Origin: Cucumis sativus
Taxonomy: Eukaryota; Streptophyta; Magnoliopsida; Cucurbitales; Cucurbitaceae
DNA: 64,000 bases
Direction: 5' to 3'
Assembly: GCF_000004075.3 (NCBI RefSeq)
Contig: NC_026659.2
Span: 806,001-870,000, forward strand
Each line of letters starts with the position of its first letter. Position 1 is the stretch's first letter. A program made the position numbers and the translations under genes. The notes under the pieces are model-generated. The model ran no database searches and was not told the DNA's origin. It worked only from the letters and a program-made list of their open reading frames with translations. Below are positions 14,401 through 27,000 of the stretch, piece after piece.

Positions 14401-16631
14401 TTATATGTATATATGTTAATATTTTAACTGCTATGATGCATATAGGATTTTTTTTATTATTAATATTTTTACATCATAGTGTGTTTTAAAATATAGTAAA
14501 TATTATAATTTTAATTGTTGTAACCCTTCACACACGTCAAATGTTAATCTTCTAAAATATGACCCCTTCACACACGGCACAGCTTTTGCTTTACATCAGT
14601 ATCACAATATGCCAAACTCCCCCCACTTAAATGCATGATGTATATCCCCCCCCAATTCTTTCTATACTATAATGTGGATATTGTTACAAGTAGAGATTTG
14701 AACTAGATAACCTCACTGGATTTATATGTATTCATGAAAATTGTCAAGAGAAAAAAGACGAAATTCAAGTGAAGATCAACCACATCCAAACATCCAATGA
14801 TTCCACTAGACCATGAAAAGAAAAAGAGATTAAACCAAAGACTTTAATTGACCTACTCAACCTTTATCCTTATTTCCATGAATGGGTCATACTTCTTAAA
14901 ACAATTATTTTATCTTAGAAACGAGATGTGATATCCAATTTTTAACTATTTGAGTGTGTGATTTGTGACTCCGTCTTTTTTACGAGCTTTTGTTTTAAGT
15001 TTTTTTTTCTGCAGCTGCTGTCCGTTCCATTGTTCGTATCTGTTACATGCAGATTCAGTGTTTCTATTATTGATGCTTGACATATCATTATGTATACATG
15101 TGTGAGTGTGTGTATAAAAGAAAGCAAAATTGTAATATATGTTCATAAATATTGGAGAGAACGTGAAACACACAAACAAAATTTCCACAAAAATTAAATA
15201 TTTTTGTTCCGAAGAAAAGCTAAGTCAAGAGTCCCACACCAAACTTAAATAATCCACGCGTTTTAAGCACTCTCTCTTAAATACACTTACCTTTCCAACT
15301 CTTTTATACATTTATTTCCAATTTTGGATCTTAGCAATTTTTCTTTTTTTTTGCTATTTCTCTTGTTTACATTTTCTCATACAATTTAATACCCCTAAAT
15401 AAATCTCTTAAGGATAATATATACACAATAAAAAGACCGTTTCAACCATGAAAATATGACACTAAATAGAAAAAGGTCGACAAAAACGACGTGATGTTTC
15501 ATATCGACATTTTATATTGACTTTTGATAGTTTCATGACTACAAGGCTATATAATGTTTTTATTCTTTCCTTTATAAAAAACAAAACTTCTGATAAATAC
15601 ATGACAACCATTCAACCTAAAATTAATCAAGTTTAATTGTGGAGTGTCTGAATTTAGAACAAGATTTCCAAATCTTGCTTCTAGATCTTTGATCTATGAA
15701 GGTAATTTTCTCTTGATTGATCCAAATTAATTAAGAATGTGTTAGTTTCTTATTTCAAAGGTTCTTGCTATGTAATAGCTTGAATTTTTTGGATTTTTGG
15801 ATTAGGATAATTATCTTATCCCATGCCCTGTTACCAATGAATGAACATAACCTGTTGTGGACTTTGCTATATTTCCTATCCTACTTTACACTAATTACAC
15901 AAATACAACTCACAATTTAATTTCATCTCTTTTTCTTTCAATTCCTCAATTACAACTTCCAGGCGTTAATCAAATTTAATTAATTAAATGAATTTGTAAC
16001 TTATGTATAGTTACGGACATCTAATTATAATTAATGGACAATTTACCACCCTTCTTTTTATCATTTTAATTTAAATTCGTTTTATTTTTTGTTGATTGGT
16101 CTAAACAAAGTTCACTAAGGTCAGTAATATATGATATCACTAATTACAAGAAGATTTGTATTTGAATTCTAAGAAAGAGCAACTCGTTTCTCATCATATT
16201 TAAATTAATACTTTCACCATCCACATGCGGTGTTACTATTTTAAATACTAAACTCTAATGTTGTGTAGGTGAGACTTTCATATCTAAAAAAGGAATTCAA
16301 ATTCAGATTTTATATTACTTTAATAAATATGTATCTCTGATTAACAGACAAGATTTTGTTTTTTAATACTCTGTTTTTTATTAGAAAATCAAAACGGTGC
16401 AAAAAAAAAAAAAAAAAAAAACCCATCAATTATATGATATTAACAAATATAATATTTCACGTTATAGATTCAATTATTTTTATTAAATTAAAATATGTAT
16501 ATTATAAATCATATGATAATAGATGAAAATGGTTTTAAATAATAAATTATTGAAATATTTATAAATAAATTAGCTAATTTTGTTCAATTATTTGAAACAT
16601 CCATGCAAAAATAATTATTATACAAAATTTA

Positions 16632-16670
16632 CACTACAACAAAACAATGTAAGTTTCAGTGACGCAATAT
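16632..16670 (+). mobile_element. Possible CACTA transposon end
   Basis: The sequence CACTACAACAAAAC followed by TTTCAGTGACG matches the usual start of plant CACTA (En/Spm) elements, CACTACAAGAAAA. I found no matching TTGTAGTG end downstream in the next few kilobases, so this may be an isolated or truncated terminus. Confidence 0.3.
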
Positions 16671-16770
16671 ATTTGCTGCAAATTCCACCTTTCTAAATTT
16701 ATATGTAATTCGTTTTAATCACAACCTTCAACTTACAATTTGATCGATTACCTTTTAAAAATTTGTTAAT

Positions 16771-17498
16771 GTTGTAATTTACGAAGGGGTATTTTCAAAT
16801 TAAAAAATAAAGATTTTCTCTCATTTCACATCTCACATCTATTAATTCTCTCTCCCTTCTCCTTCCACCTCTCCTCTCACGCTCTTCACCTTCTTCCTTA
16901 CTTTCAACAATGGTCATATAACGGCGTTAATGATATTTCTCTTTTCAAACCCTCTAATTCTGCGAGCTTGAACACTAATTCTGAAGACGACTATTCCAAA
17001 GATTACGACTAGGGTAAAAGAGAAACCAAGTCCCATGAGAATTTAGAGGGTATTTGTTATATCTTTGATATTTCTCTTTTCTGTATTTACTAATTTGAAA
17101 ATCTTCTTTCCCTTCTTGTCTGGGTGATGTCATCGTTACTTCCCCGGTTTTCGTTTTATTGACTTTTCCCTTGGGGGTTGAGTTTTCATTAGCTTCTCTC
17201 AATTTCCTACACACCGATATGAAGAATTTAAGGAATGGAAAATCAAGTTTAGAGAAAGAATTATTGTTGCTATCTTGGGGCCTAAAGTAATTAACCAAAC
17301 TGTAGGGGAAGATGAATGACATGGTTAAACAAAAAGTTCATTTCTTGTATGTATACAAATGAATATACAATATGGAAGATTAGTTAGCTTCAAACATGCA
17401 AATGACCATTTATTGAAAGCAAGGGATCGAGAAGAAGATGAAGATGGTGAGAGAAGATGGAGGGAGAAGACAGATGAAGAATGTGAGATGTGAGAAAA

Positions 17499-17529
<31 letters not shown>

Positions 17530-17561
17530 TTAATTTCAAAACAACAGATCATAATTACAAT
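16771..17561. mobile_element. MULE-like non-autonomous element with long terminal inverted arms
   Basis: The left arm (about 16771-16917) and the right arm (about 17402-17561) are inverted copies of each other. Both read, from outside in, GTAATT..., then AGATTTTCTC, CACATCTCACAT, a long C/T-rich tract, and finally TTTCAA..ATGGTCAT. Arms of about 150 bp are typical of Mutator-like elements. The 480 bp interior has an open frame of 115 codons on the minus strand (17322-16975), but it matches nothing I recognise and lacks domain features. I could not settle a 9 bp target-site duplication. A TC/TA microsatellite (17499-17530) has grown inside the right arm. Confidence 0.6.
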
Positions 17562-19243
17562 CGGCTAATTGCAACAATTGACAAACCTTAAATACATAAT
17601 TGATCAAAGTAAAAACTAATGAGTATGCATGATTGTAACCAATCCCATGGTTAGGATGGTTTAATTTATGCAGTTGTTTCTAATTAATAATACATTGTCA
17701 GATTCATTTGAAATAATGGTTTAAAATGAAATTTAATTTCTAAATATGCTACAAATTATATGTTGAAAAATACAGAATACACAATTATATTTGGTGGAAT
17801 GTTTGTTTTCAAATTTCCATTTCTAGTTACCTAGACCTACCAAACATGTTCTTTCGTCTTTTGTCAAACGTTACCTAATAAGTTATGATTAACCGAGCTA
17901 CTCAATCCAATCATCATAAAACTTAAAAATTTATATTAGTTGAACTAAACTCATTTTGATAATTAAGTTAATTAAATTCTATATATGGCTCTCCAACCCA
18001 CTCTTACCAACTAATCTTTGAAACTTAGGGAAAGTAGTAGTGTGTTAGGCAACAATTAATATAAAATAAATTTCAATTGATGAGTGAAGTCTAAAAGTTA
18101 CAAAGTAATCATCAAGTGCACAAAAGATGAAAAAGTGATCACATAAGCTAAATAAAATGTTAAAGTATCATATTAGCGTATGTTTTAACTAAATTAAACG
18201 GTAATTAACATAAGTGAAATATTTGATCTCTCATTTATACTGTTGTTATACTAAAAAGAATAGCATACGTCTATGATGAACTTTTAAATTGTTGTAATTA
18301 TTTTGTCATGTTAAAAAATTACTAAAAAACATTTAACTTTATATTTTTATTTTCAAATATAGCAAAATAAACTAAAATATTTACGCATATAGTCATTTTA
18401 TATCAATTATAACACTGTTTTTTTTTCTTTGAACAATATGTGAAGCGGAGATGGAGCCTTAGATCTTCAAATTAATATTACAAGTTGAGCTAAATTTTGC
18501 ATAATCTCTCGCTTATTGTTGACAATCTTTTAGAGTGTTGGAGCCCCCAATTTATCTTAATTAGAGTGGCCATTACTAGATTATTTGTACCCTCGTTATA
18601 ATAACACTCATGCTTAATTAGCCACAGTAAGACCATTTAAAACCTCCATTGTCCATGGTGTTTAATATTTTGTAATCATTCTCTCTAAACAAAGATTATT
18701 AATTATAATTCATATACTATAATAATCAACGCAACGCTTTACACAACCATTTACAATTTAATTTAATATATCTATATCATCGTAAACAAACAAGTGTATT
18801 ATTATTATTATTTATTTATTTAATAAGTAGTGACATATGTATAAAGATACTCAATGTGTGTCAACGATTGTCTATCCAAAATGGATCTAAAAGGACATAT
18901 AAAGAAAGACTTTCTTAGTACCACACACTATCATATGCATATTTATTTTATTCAAAATTTCGACACATCATTGAATTATTTATTATTACCTCAAAAAAAA
19001 AAAAAAAACTTTTATTGTTTAATTCTAGAGACCCTACCACAATTGATACAATCAATCAACACACCACACACCTTGTACGTCATGCAAAATTCGTCATCTA
19101 TCGTCGGCACCTTTCCTATAAGAAGCAATGATTTGCTGTCAAGGAAATTACAGCAACGCATTTTCCTTCTCCTCAATTAATTTTTTTTTATAAAAATAAC
19201 CCTTTTCTTTTTTTCTTTTTCCTTTTTTCTACTCCGGCCGGCG

Positions 19244-21553
19244 ATGTCCGCTTCCGGCCACACCAAGTTGCTTGTCACAGATCTCGCTGCCACTGTACAA
19301 CAAGTTCCCTCAAGGTACGTCCGCCCAATCTCTGACCGTCCAAACTCCTCCGATGTCAGACCATCCAACACCTATTCTTTCTCTGTCATTGACCTTCACG
19401 CCCTCGACGGCCCCTCTCGCCCCGATGTCATTTACCAAATTCGCCGTGCTTGTGAACGCGACGGTTTCTTTCTGGTAATCATTTCTTTAAATTCGATTAC
19501 ATGTGTATTTTTATTTTTGTTTTTGTTTTTTTGTAGTCTTCAGTTTATTTAAATTTCTAAGTGAAGAATATTAACATTTAACTAACAAAATAGTTACTTA
19601 GAATTAGATGCATGCATGCATATGATTTTCAAATGAGATGATCTTTGATTTAATTTTTAAGTTGTTAATTGCTTAATAAAGTTTAAGAGGTTAATTCATA
19701 AAGTTGTAGTAAATGTGATGGAAGATATTATAAGTTGATAAACTTACAGAAGCCTAAGTTAAAACTGATATAATAATTTTTTAAGTTTAAGGTTTAAATT
19801 AATATATTTTACTATAAATTTTGAACTCCATTTCAATTATACTTATTTTTTATGTTCCAAAAATACATCTTTTAATAGTAGAAATTGACTGTGGAGATTT
19901 GAATAACACATGTGCAAATGTCAGTTGACACTTTTGTTTACAAAAGAAATGTATTTATTGGTAAAAGAAGACTAAAACATGGATGCAGATAAAAAGTCAA
20001 CAGCATAGTTCACTTAAAATAAACTTTCTGTGTAAACATTTATTATAAGTTGAATTCTTTGCAACAAATTTCAAGATTCAAACGTTGATCAATTTTTTCT
20101 TTTTGAAGTTCGAACTTTGAAAAGTTCGAAAGATTTGGATAATTTAAACTACAAATTTCTTACTCGGAAATATATGTGTAGGTTAGTTGAGATTATAAAT
20201 CAAACTTTACTTCTAAATTTATTATATATAATTTAACCAAATAATAAACGTGGGCACAAAAAAGTTTGTGTAGTATTATATTAAAGGAGTGGGGCTTGGT
20301 GTGACAGGTGAAAAACCATGGAGTGCCGGAGGAAATGATCAATGGAGTGATGCGTATAACGAGGGAGTTTTTCCGGTTGCCAGAAAGTGAGAGACTAAAG
20401 AGCTATTCCGATGACCCGACGAAGAAGACGAGGTTGTCCACGAGTTTCAATGTGAAGACAGAGAAGGTGGCAAATTGGAGAGATTTCTTGAGACTTCATT
20501 GTTACCCTCTTCATCTTTATGTCGATGAATGGCCCTCCAACCCTCCTTCCTTCAGGTGTGACACCTTTGTCGTTTAAAAATATTTCTTAATTTTAAAAAG
20601 AGAAAAAAATGCATTTTCGTTATCTTTGTTCTTTTGACCCTACGTAACATTGGGAGTGGAGTGATTGAATGAGAGTCGAGTAAAAGAAAATAAAGCTACT
20701 GAATTGTTTTTATATGATATCATATTGACCTTATTACTTGTGAATGTTTGTAGAAAAGAAGTGGCTGAGTATTGTACTACTATGAGGCAATTGACCTTAA
20801 AGCTGCTAGAGGCCATTTCTGAGAGCTTGGGGCTGCCAAAGGACTCAATAGCAAACTCAATTGGAAGTCATGGCCAACATATGGCCTTGAACTACTATCC
20901 TCCATGTCCACAGCCAGATCTCACTTATGGCTTGCCATGCCACACTGACCCCAACCTCATCACTCTTCTCCTCCAAGACCAAGTCCCCGGCCTCCAAGTC
21001 CACCGCGACGGTGCTTGGGTCGCCCTCAACCCTATCCCTAACACCTTCATCATCAACATCGGTGACCAGATGCAGGTATATTAGTTTCCTAAGCATAGAT
21101 TTGAGTATTGTACTGACTTAAATGATTTCTTATATGTATTCAAAATATTTTCTCAAAAATCATGTATGTATATTTTTTTTCTCGATAATTTATCCCTCCA
21201 CCCAACCTTTTCCCCTCTTCATATCCACAACCACCTGTTGGTGCCGTTCATTATCATGAATATGATACATAAGTTTAGAGGCTAAATCAGAACGTTTTTT
21301 TTGGTGGTAGGTGCTGAGTAATGATAGATACAAGAGTGTACTTCATCGGGCTGTTGTGAACAATTCAACAGAGCGAATTTCGATACCGACGTTTTACTGT
21401 CCGTCGCCAGAGGCAATGATCGGGCCAGCAAAGGAGCTGATCCACGACGAACATCGACCTGCTTTTAGAAACTTTACTTATTCTGAATACTACCAGACTT
21501 TTTGGAGTGGAGAACTTGATACTCGAAGATGTTTAGATTTGTTTAGGATTTAA
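19244..21553 (+). CDS. DMR6-like 2-oxoglutarate/Fe(II)-dependent oxygenase
   Basis: A predicted soluble oxygenase of the DMR6/DLO group. Arabidopsis members hydroxylate salicylic acid and dampen immunity; loss of DMR6 gives resistance to downy mildew. Exons are 19244-19474, 20308-20555, 20754-21075 and 21311-21553, giving 347 aa, the usual length. The N-terminal DIOX_N part contains Y-V-R-P-I-S-D-R-P and a G-F-F-L-V-K-N-H-G-V stretch across the first junction. The catalytic jelly roll has the iron ligands H223 and D225 (H-T-D-P-N) and H279 (S-V-L-H-R-A-V). The 2-oxoglutarate ligands are R289 and S291 (R-I-S). The stretch around W-R-D-F-L-R-L-H-C-Y-P is strongly DMR6-like. All active-site residues are intact. 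I cannot tell DMR6 from DLO1 or assign the hydroxylation position from this alone. Confidence 0.92.
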
Positions 21554-23253
21554 TGATTTATATCGTCCAATTAATTAGAGTACTTGGGTTATTTCAAATT
21601 TTCAAAATTGATTTCCTCCATTAAAGAGTACTCGAAGAATGTACCAAAGTCATCAAGTTTAGAGTTAAAAAGTCTTTTGTTTGGAGTGGAAAAGTAGTAA
21701 GATAGATCAATTATTCACTAAATGTGATGACTTCAATGGTAAACACCATTGAAGTATTAAAGTTTTGAATTATTTAACATCACTGTACCTTGTACGTTAT
21801 GAAGTCTATAAGCCAAATATTGTTTAGTAATTTTGTACGTTGTTATGTTCACCACATTTCAATATGTAATTTTTATCATTTTCATATTATTAAAATTAGT
21901 TCTTAAAAGCATATGTTATAAAGCAAATTTTTCAAAAATTAATCATAGAGAAATTTTGAACCTTCTAAAATGATTTTAATCATGGCAAAATTACTCTTAA
22001 ACATAAATTTAATATATAAAAATCTTAAATTATTTAATTAATCAGTATGTTTCTATTCATAAAAAGAGAAATACTTTCTTAAATTTATTATAATGTAATA
22101 TGATTATGTTATTTTTTAAAAAAAAATAAAAAAATATGACAAACTATTTACACTCCATACAACAAAATTACAAAAAAGACAAAATTTATTACTTGATTTG
22201 ATTTTTTTTTTTTGTCAAATATTATATTTTTTTATCATTTTTCTTTAATTTAAATATATCATCATTTATATCAGCTAATTTTATTTAGAGGAATTGTCAT
22301 AGTAAAAAAAAGTAAAAATAGAGAGAAAGAAAAGAGAAAAAAGCTAAACTTTTTAAAAGGAAATAGAAAACTCATTGCCATAGGAGACCAAACAATAAAC
22401 ATTAGGTTGTAGCCTAAACAATCTTGAAGACCACAAATGTTCATATTTGTTGAAAGAATTGTTCAACTAAGATCTTAAAAAGCACAATGAACAACCGTGA
22501 AGAACTCAAACTTCCCAACGCTCGTAACATTGAATACGTACTGGAAAGCTCATACGTCTCTTTGGCTAGCATATCATGCTTATCGACTGCAGTTGAACTT
22601 AGGAACGATACTACTCTACCTAACTCAGATGTTAACCTACAAGCAAATCTCACACCTCAGTACCACAATAAGCTTTAAATCTGATTTTTAACCTTTTTCA
22701 GTCCACTTTAGGAAATTCCATTAACGATTCTTTAAGCTATCACGTTAACTTTTCATCTAGTGGATGACTCCTGGGAAGATTCGGTAAATTTTTTCAAGGA
22801 AACCCAAATGAAAAATAGACAATTTCTTCTTTTCTATCGAATCAGTTATCGGACCTTTTTCTTTTAGGAAATTTGGAATGTCAAATTACTTCAAACGGTG
22901 ATGCATCCTTTCCTTGGAATAGCATCACTCATTTTCAGCCTGACGCTTTTCACTAACTCGTTTACAGACGTATTTGGGCAGGAAAATCATGTGAATGAAA
23001 TGGAAATAAAATGAAAAAGATCGATGGAGACAACTTGGTTTGTTAGAAAGTAGTGACAGCTGAGAAGTAACATCTTGCACAACGCTCGAAATGGGATGCT
23101 CGAAGAAAAAAGTTAAGTGAGGTCAAGCATAAGAACCATATAGAAGTAGGAAGCTTGATTGTGGATTTGTAAATCTTTTTAAAAGTAAGATACCTCGAAT
23201 AGATTAAAGCATACAAAAAAAGGTGAAAGAATAGAGGAATTGATCCCAAATGA
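21554..23253. other. Intergenic region between converging genes
   Basis: The dioxygenase gene and RPL11 converge here, so the edges should hold the 3' untranslated regions of both. 21554-22380 is AT-rich with no gene. 22430-22960 is less AT-rich and looks like old coding or transposon sequence, but I could not match it to a family in any frame. Confidence 0.5.
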
Positions 23254-26200
23254 CTACACAAGCGCCTTCGTTTTAGGTTCAAGGACAGGAGGGTCAATCT
23301 CAATTCCCATATTGGCTGCTGTACCTGCTATGATTCTCATTGCAGATTCAATGGTTGTGCAATTCAAATCTGGTAACTTTTCTGCAGCAATCGTACGCAA
23401 CTGTTCAATGGTTATCTTTCCCACTTTTTCTCCCTTTGGATCTTTTGATCCTTTTTCAACTCCTGCATGGACAAGTGTGCTGTAAATTGTCTATATATGC
23501 CATTAACTGAATAGCATTTTTCAAAATGTAAGTTCTGTAATCATTTTTGCATAAGATCAATTCACTCTCGTAATAAATTACCTGGATTGTATCATAAGAG
23601 AAAGTTCAAAGAACTAAAATAAAGTAACCATTTTTACTCATTAGCTATTAATTACAAAATACAAATCTCTAGAATGACTCAGCTCCCTTCTAACTTGAAG
23701 TATAGGATCATAGAGTACTAATAGGTATTGTGAATATTAATTAGATAGAGGTGGGGAGTTGGGATTTTGGGGAGGGAGGACCATTTTGGTGAGAATTGAG
23801 ATTGTGCATTGCTGCGGGACTTGGTAGAGAGACAACCCTCACAAAAGGCTATTCGATTGGTACATTGTAATATCTTTTGTATGCTCTAGATACAAGGAGT
23901 TTTTAATACTACACATTGAAAGAGGGTTCTGTTCTTCTCTACCCTGTGCCTTCTCGTTTTCCTGTATACCCTTTTCTTTAATGAATGAAAGTTTGTCTCT
24001 AATGACTAATAAAAATATGTACTCTTTGCTTTTCTCAGTCTTGGGTTGTTCACCGAGATTTTCACAAGTATCAAATCGATTATATGGACCTCTAGCTCCA
24101 TGCTGATAGTGATTCAATCTCACTGTCAAATGGCTCAATGATTGCATTTTTCTTTTTTCTTTTTTTTTTGCGCAACAGTTCCATCTAGAGAATTAAAGTA
24201 TATAGGAAAGAAAACCAGTATGCCAACGAAGTTAAAAAAGGATATCAAATTGGGGGCAATAGTGAAAGAGGAAGAGTCATAGAATTCCTTAGAACTTATT
24301 AGTCATTAAGAAGTAAGGAGAATGATGATGTCCCAAAACCTCAGGTGGAAGCCTTTCTTACTGTTGTAAAAGACTCTTCAACCCCTTCTCAACCAACGTT
24401 CTTAAAAAATGGCCATAATAGCATCAAGCTACAAAACAGATCCCTATTTGCTTTAGAGTAAAAAATAATCCATCTAAAACTACATGAAGACCTGAAATTA
24501 GAAGGAAACCCGAAAACATGTCCAAAAGCTACCACCAGCCTCCATGAGAGATGGGTAGTACGCTGTAATTTTACTAAGAGGAGGTGGATAATATCCTCCA
24601 AATAGCACCCCAGAAGAAAACTCCGGTCCATTTAAGATGGGACATCCTTTCCATTTTTTAAAGTAACAAAAAGCTTAGAGGCATTAGCATGTGCTTAATA
24701 GACCAAACGAAAGACTTCCAAAAAATATGCAACGAACTTTTTTTGGTACACTATCTTCACTACACTGTAGCCTAAAGATAGCTACTCCCAAAAGCATATT
24801 AACATTCCAACTGGCAACCACCATCCTAGTTTTCCTAGAGATTTAGATTACTGGATTGGCTGTGAAGAACTGGGGACTTCTCTTGCATGATTGACCTTGA
24901 ATAAGAAGCTAAAGGAGACTACACCCTACTTAAAGCATTCCTCCTGTTACTGTTGCAATTGCAAATGCCAATTCTTCCATAGGCCATGAATCTCAAAGTT
25001 ATGTTCCAATGTATAAGCCTTATACATACCAATGAACTTCTGTGAGGAATGCAACTAGGAATGTTAAAGGAATATTAGTAATTAAATAGAGAGTTGGCTA
25101 TATATGGAGTTTAGTTAATAACTACAGGGAGTGGGGAAGAAGGGAGTTAGGCATCTGGTGAATGAATTAGGTTGGAGAGAGATCTCAAGAAAGAGAGTGC
25201 AAGCACTTCAAATTACTTATCTCTATGGCAGTTTCTTTTTTTATATTGCAATATACTTGCTCGGTATATTTTCTGTGGACACCTAACAACTTCTTGCTTT
25301 AGGCCCTCCAAAAGAAAAACTTTGGATTTGGCCCACCTTCCTTGCAACCATAGGGAAATGTGAGGACTAAAAACAATAGGGATGTTTGGGAAACTGGAAT
25401 GTAATCAAGAGTACTGGAAAACAGATAGGTGTTGGAATGCATGAGAAGTTAAGGGCAAACTGAAAATGAGATCATGAAGTGTGAAAATGATGGAAAAGAG
25501 GGTTGAGTTGAAAACAATCAGAACATAAAGAGTTAAGTACTACAAATTGAGCTCAAAACACTCGATTGAAACATGAACTCTGGATTACATCACATTACAA
25601 ACTCAACTCATTATGGGTCTCCAAGCAAACCCTAAATATTTGGCCAAATTAGATCATACAGCCCAGCTACCCTGACCTAGGGTGAGGCAGCTGACTCGTC
25701 AAGATGTAGGGTTTTTTCAATTTTCCAGTCTTGTCATTTGTTATTCAACTAAGGGATGCAAAACACAACACTTCTAGAATTATAACTAATATCAAGGTAG
25801 TTCAAGGGTTATTTCCCTCCTCGGACCTGAAATTCATGCTTAGTAAGAACATTGATCTCTGCCACCACAATTTCATCTAATTCCTATATTTCACCAATCT
25901 AAGTTATTGTTTTTAAAACAATTTCACAGAGGAAAAATAAAAATATGATATCAGTGGCAAATTGTAAAGAAAAAAATATCATATTTTAACATAAACCCGA
26001 TATTGATCATCCTATACCTAGGAGTTCCAACTACAAATCTAATTAGCAACTTATTAAGTAACTTCACAAATCTTCCTCTCCTATCCACCCCTCGTAAACA
26101 AATACGAAATAAACAGTTCTCGTGAAGAAAAGGCCAGCTTTACGTTAAATCAAAGAGAACAAAAAAGTTACACTGGGGAGGCCGAATGGGTTTGCAAAAA

Positions 26201-27000
26201 GCCATCCCAATTGGCACAAACAAGGGAAAGCGGAAAATTGTATAAAGCATATCAGCAGCTAAACGCACAAAATATAAAAATAGAATAGCCAAATGAGAAT
26301 CAAGCACTTAAAAGAAAATACCAGCAGCCTTGAGAAGAAGAACTGAAGCAGGTGGAGTCTTCAACACGAAAGTAAAACTTTTATCCTGTACCAAATCGAA
26401 CAATTAAGTCATTGCCAAAGGAAAGAATAGCAGAGGATTGACAGAGAAAGGAAAGACGAACCCACATCGTAAACAGTAATTTCAACTGGAATAACATAGC
26501 CAGCCTTATCGGCTGTCTTGGCATTGTAATCCTTACAGAAGGCCATAATATTAACACCCTTGGAACCAAGAGCAGGGCCTACAGGAGGAGCTGGGGTAGC
26601 CTTTCCAGCCTCCAAAGCAAGCTTTATCATCCCAATTACTGCAAACCCCCAAAAGCAAATTAGACAAAATCGCAGCCCACTTAAGGATAATGTTGAAAGA
26701 AATTAAGGGTTTATCCCCAAAAAAAAAAAGAAAAAAAATACCCTTCTTGGCTTTTCCACCAGGCTTGGCTTTAGGAGGGGCCATTGAAACAACACTGAGA
26801 CGCCTTGGAGTGGGAGAGATGAGGGAGGAAGATTGGCCATTGGTGAGGAACCGAAGAGAGAAATTGAACTTTGAAGACAACCCAGAAGAAGATGAAGTAA
26901 GAAATGGAGAGGAAAGACGGTTGGAACTGGCAGAAATTTTGGAAGAAAATGAAGGAGAAAGAAGATGGTGTTGATGATAGGTGGAGATGGAAGACGCCAT
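23254..27000 (-). CDS. 50S ribosomal protein L11, chloroplastic
   Basis: Nuclear-encoded plastid ribosomal protein. L11 with its rRNA forms the factor-binding GTPase-associated centre. On the minus strand the exons are 27000-26742, 26638-26466, 26385-26322 and 23462-23254, giving 234 aa. The first 75 or so residues are rich in Ser and Thr, as in a plastid transit peptide, and end near [11 protein letters not shown]. The mature protein begins with a [10 protein letters not shown] stretch. It then has the L11 N-domain signature [14 protein letters not shown] and the L11 C-domain with [13 protein letters not shown] across exon 3. The protein ends P-K-T-K-A-L-V. The ATG at 27000 is chosen because it opens the transit peptide; the frame stays open upstream but without typical sequence. 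Intron 3 is unusually long at 2.86 kb. Confidence 0.95.
23463..26321 (-). other. Long intron 3 of RPL11
   Basis: This 2.86 kb intron has no gene on either strand. Around 23700-23960 and 25060-25210, AT-poor blocks read like LTR or long-terminal-repeat-leader sequence (runs such as GGGAGTTGGGATTTTGGGG, and a TATATATGG followed by G/A-rich transcript-like sequence), but I found no paired copy. 24380-24740 holds a broken coding-like stretch on the minus strand (F-F-W-G-A-I-W-R) that I could not assign. Confidence 0.45.

Larger units (their letters stand above)
10329..19243. other. Gene-free AT-rich region between TIM13 and the dioxygenase gene
   Basis: I found no convincing coding exon here. 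Apart from the repeats and mobile-element candidates listed separately (10617-10730, 14288-14400, 16632-16670, 16771-17561), it holds A/T runs, including a 21-base A run at 16401-16421. A TATAAAA at 19189-19195 lies about 50 bp before the dioxygenase start codon and is a possible but rather close TATA box. Confidence 0.65.

Noticed and set aside
16975..17322. 115-codon minus-strand open frame in the MULE-like element
   Set aside because: It has no recognisable domain, lies inside a transposon-like structure, and has a composition expected by chance. Kept only as a question in the findings.
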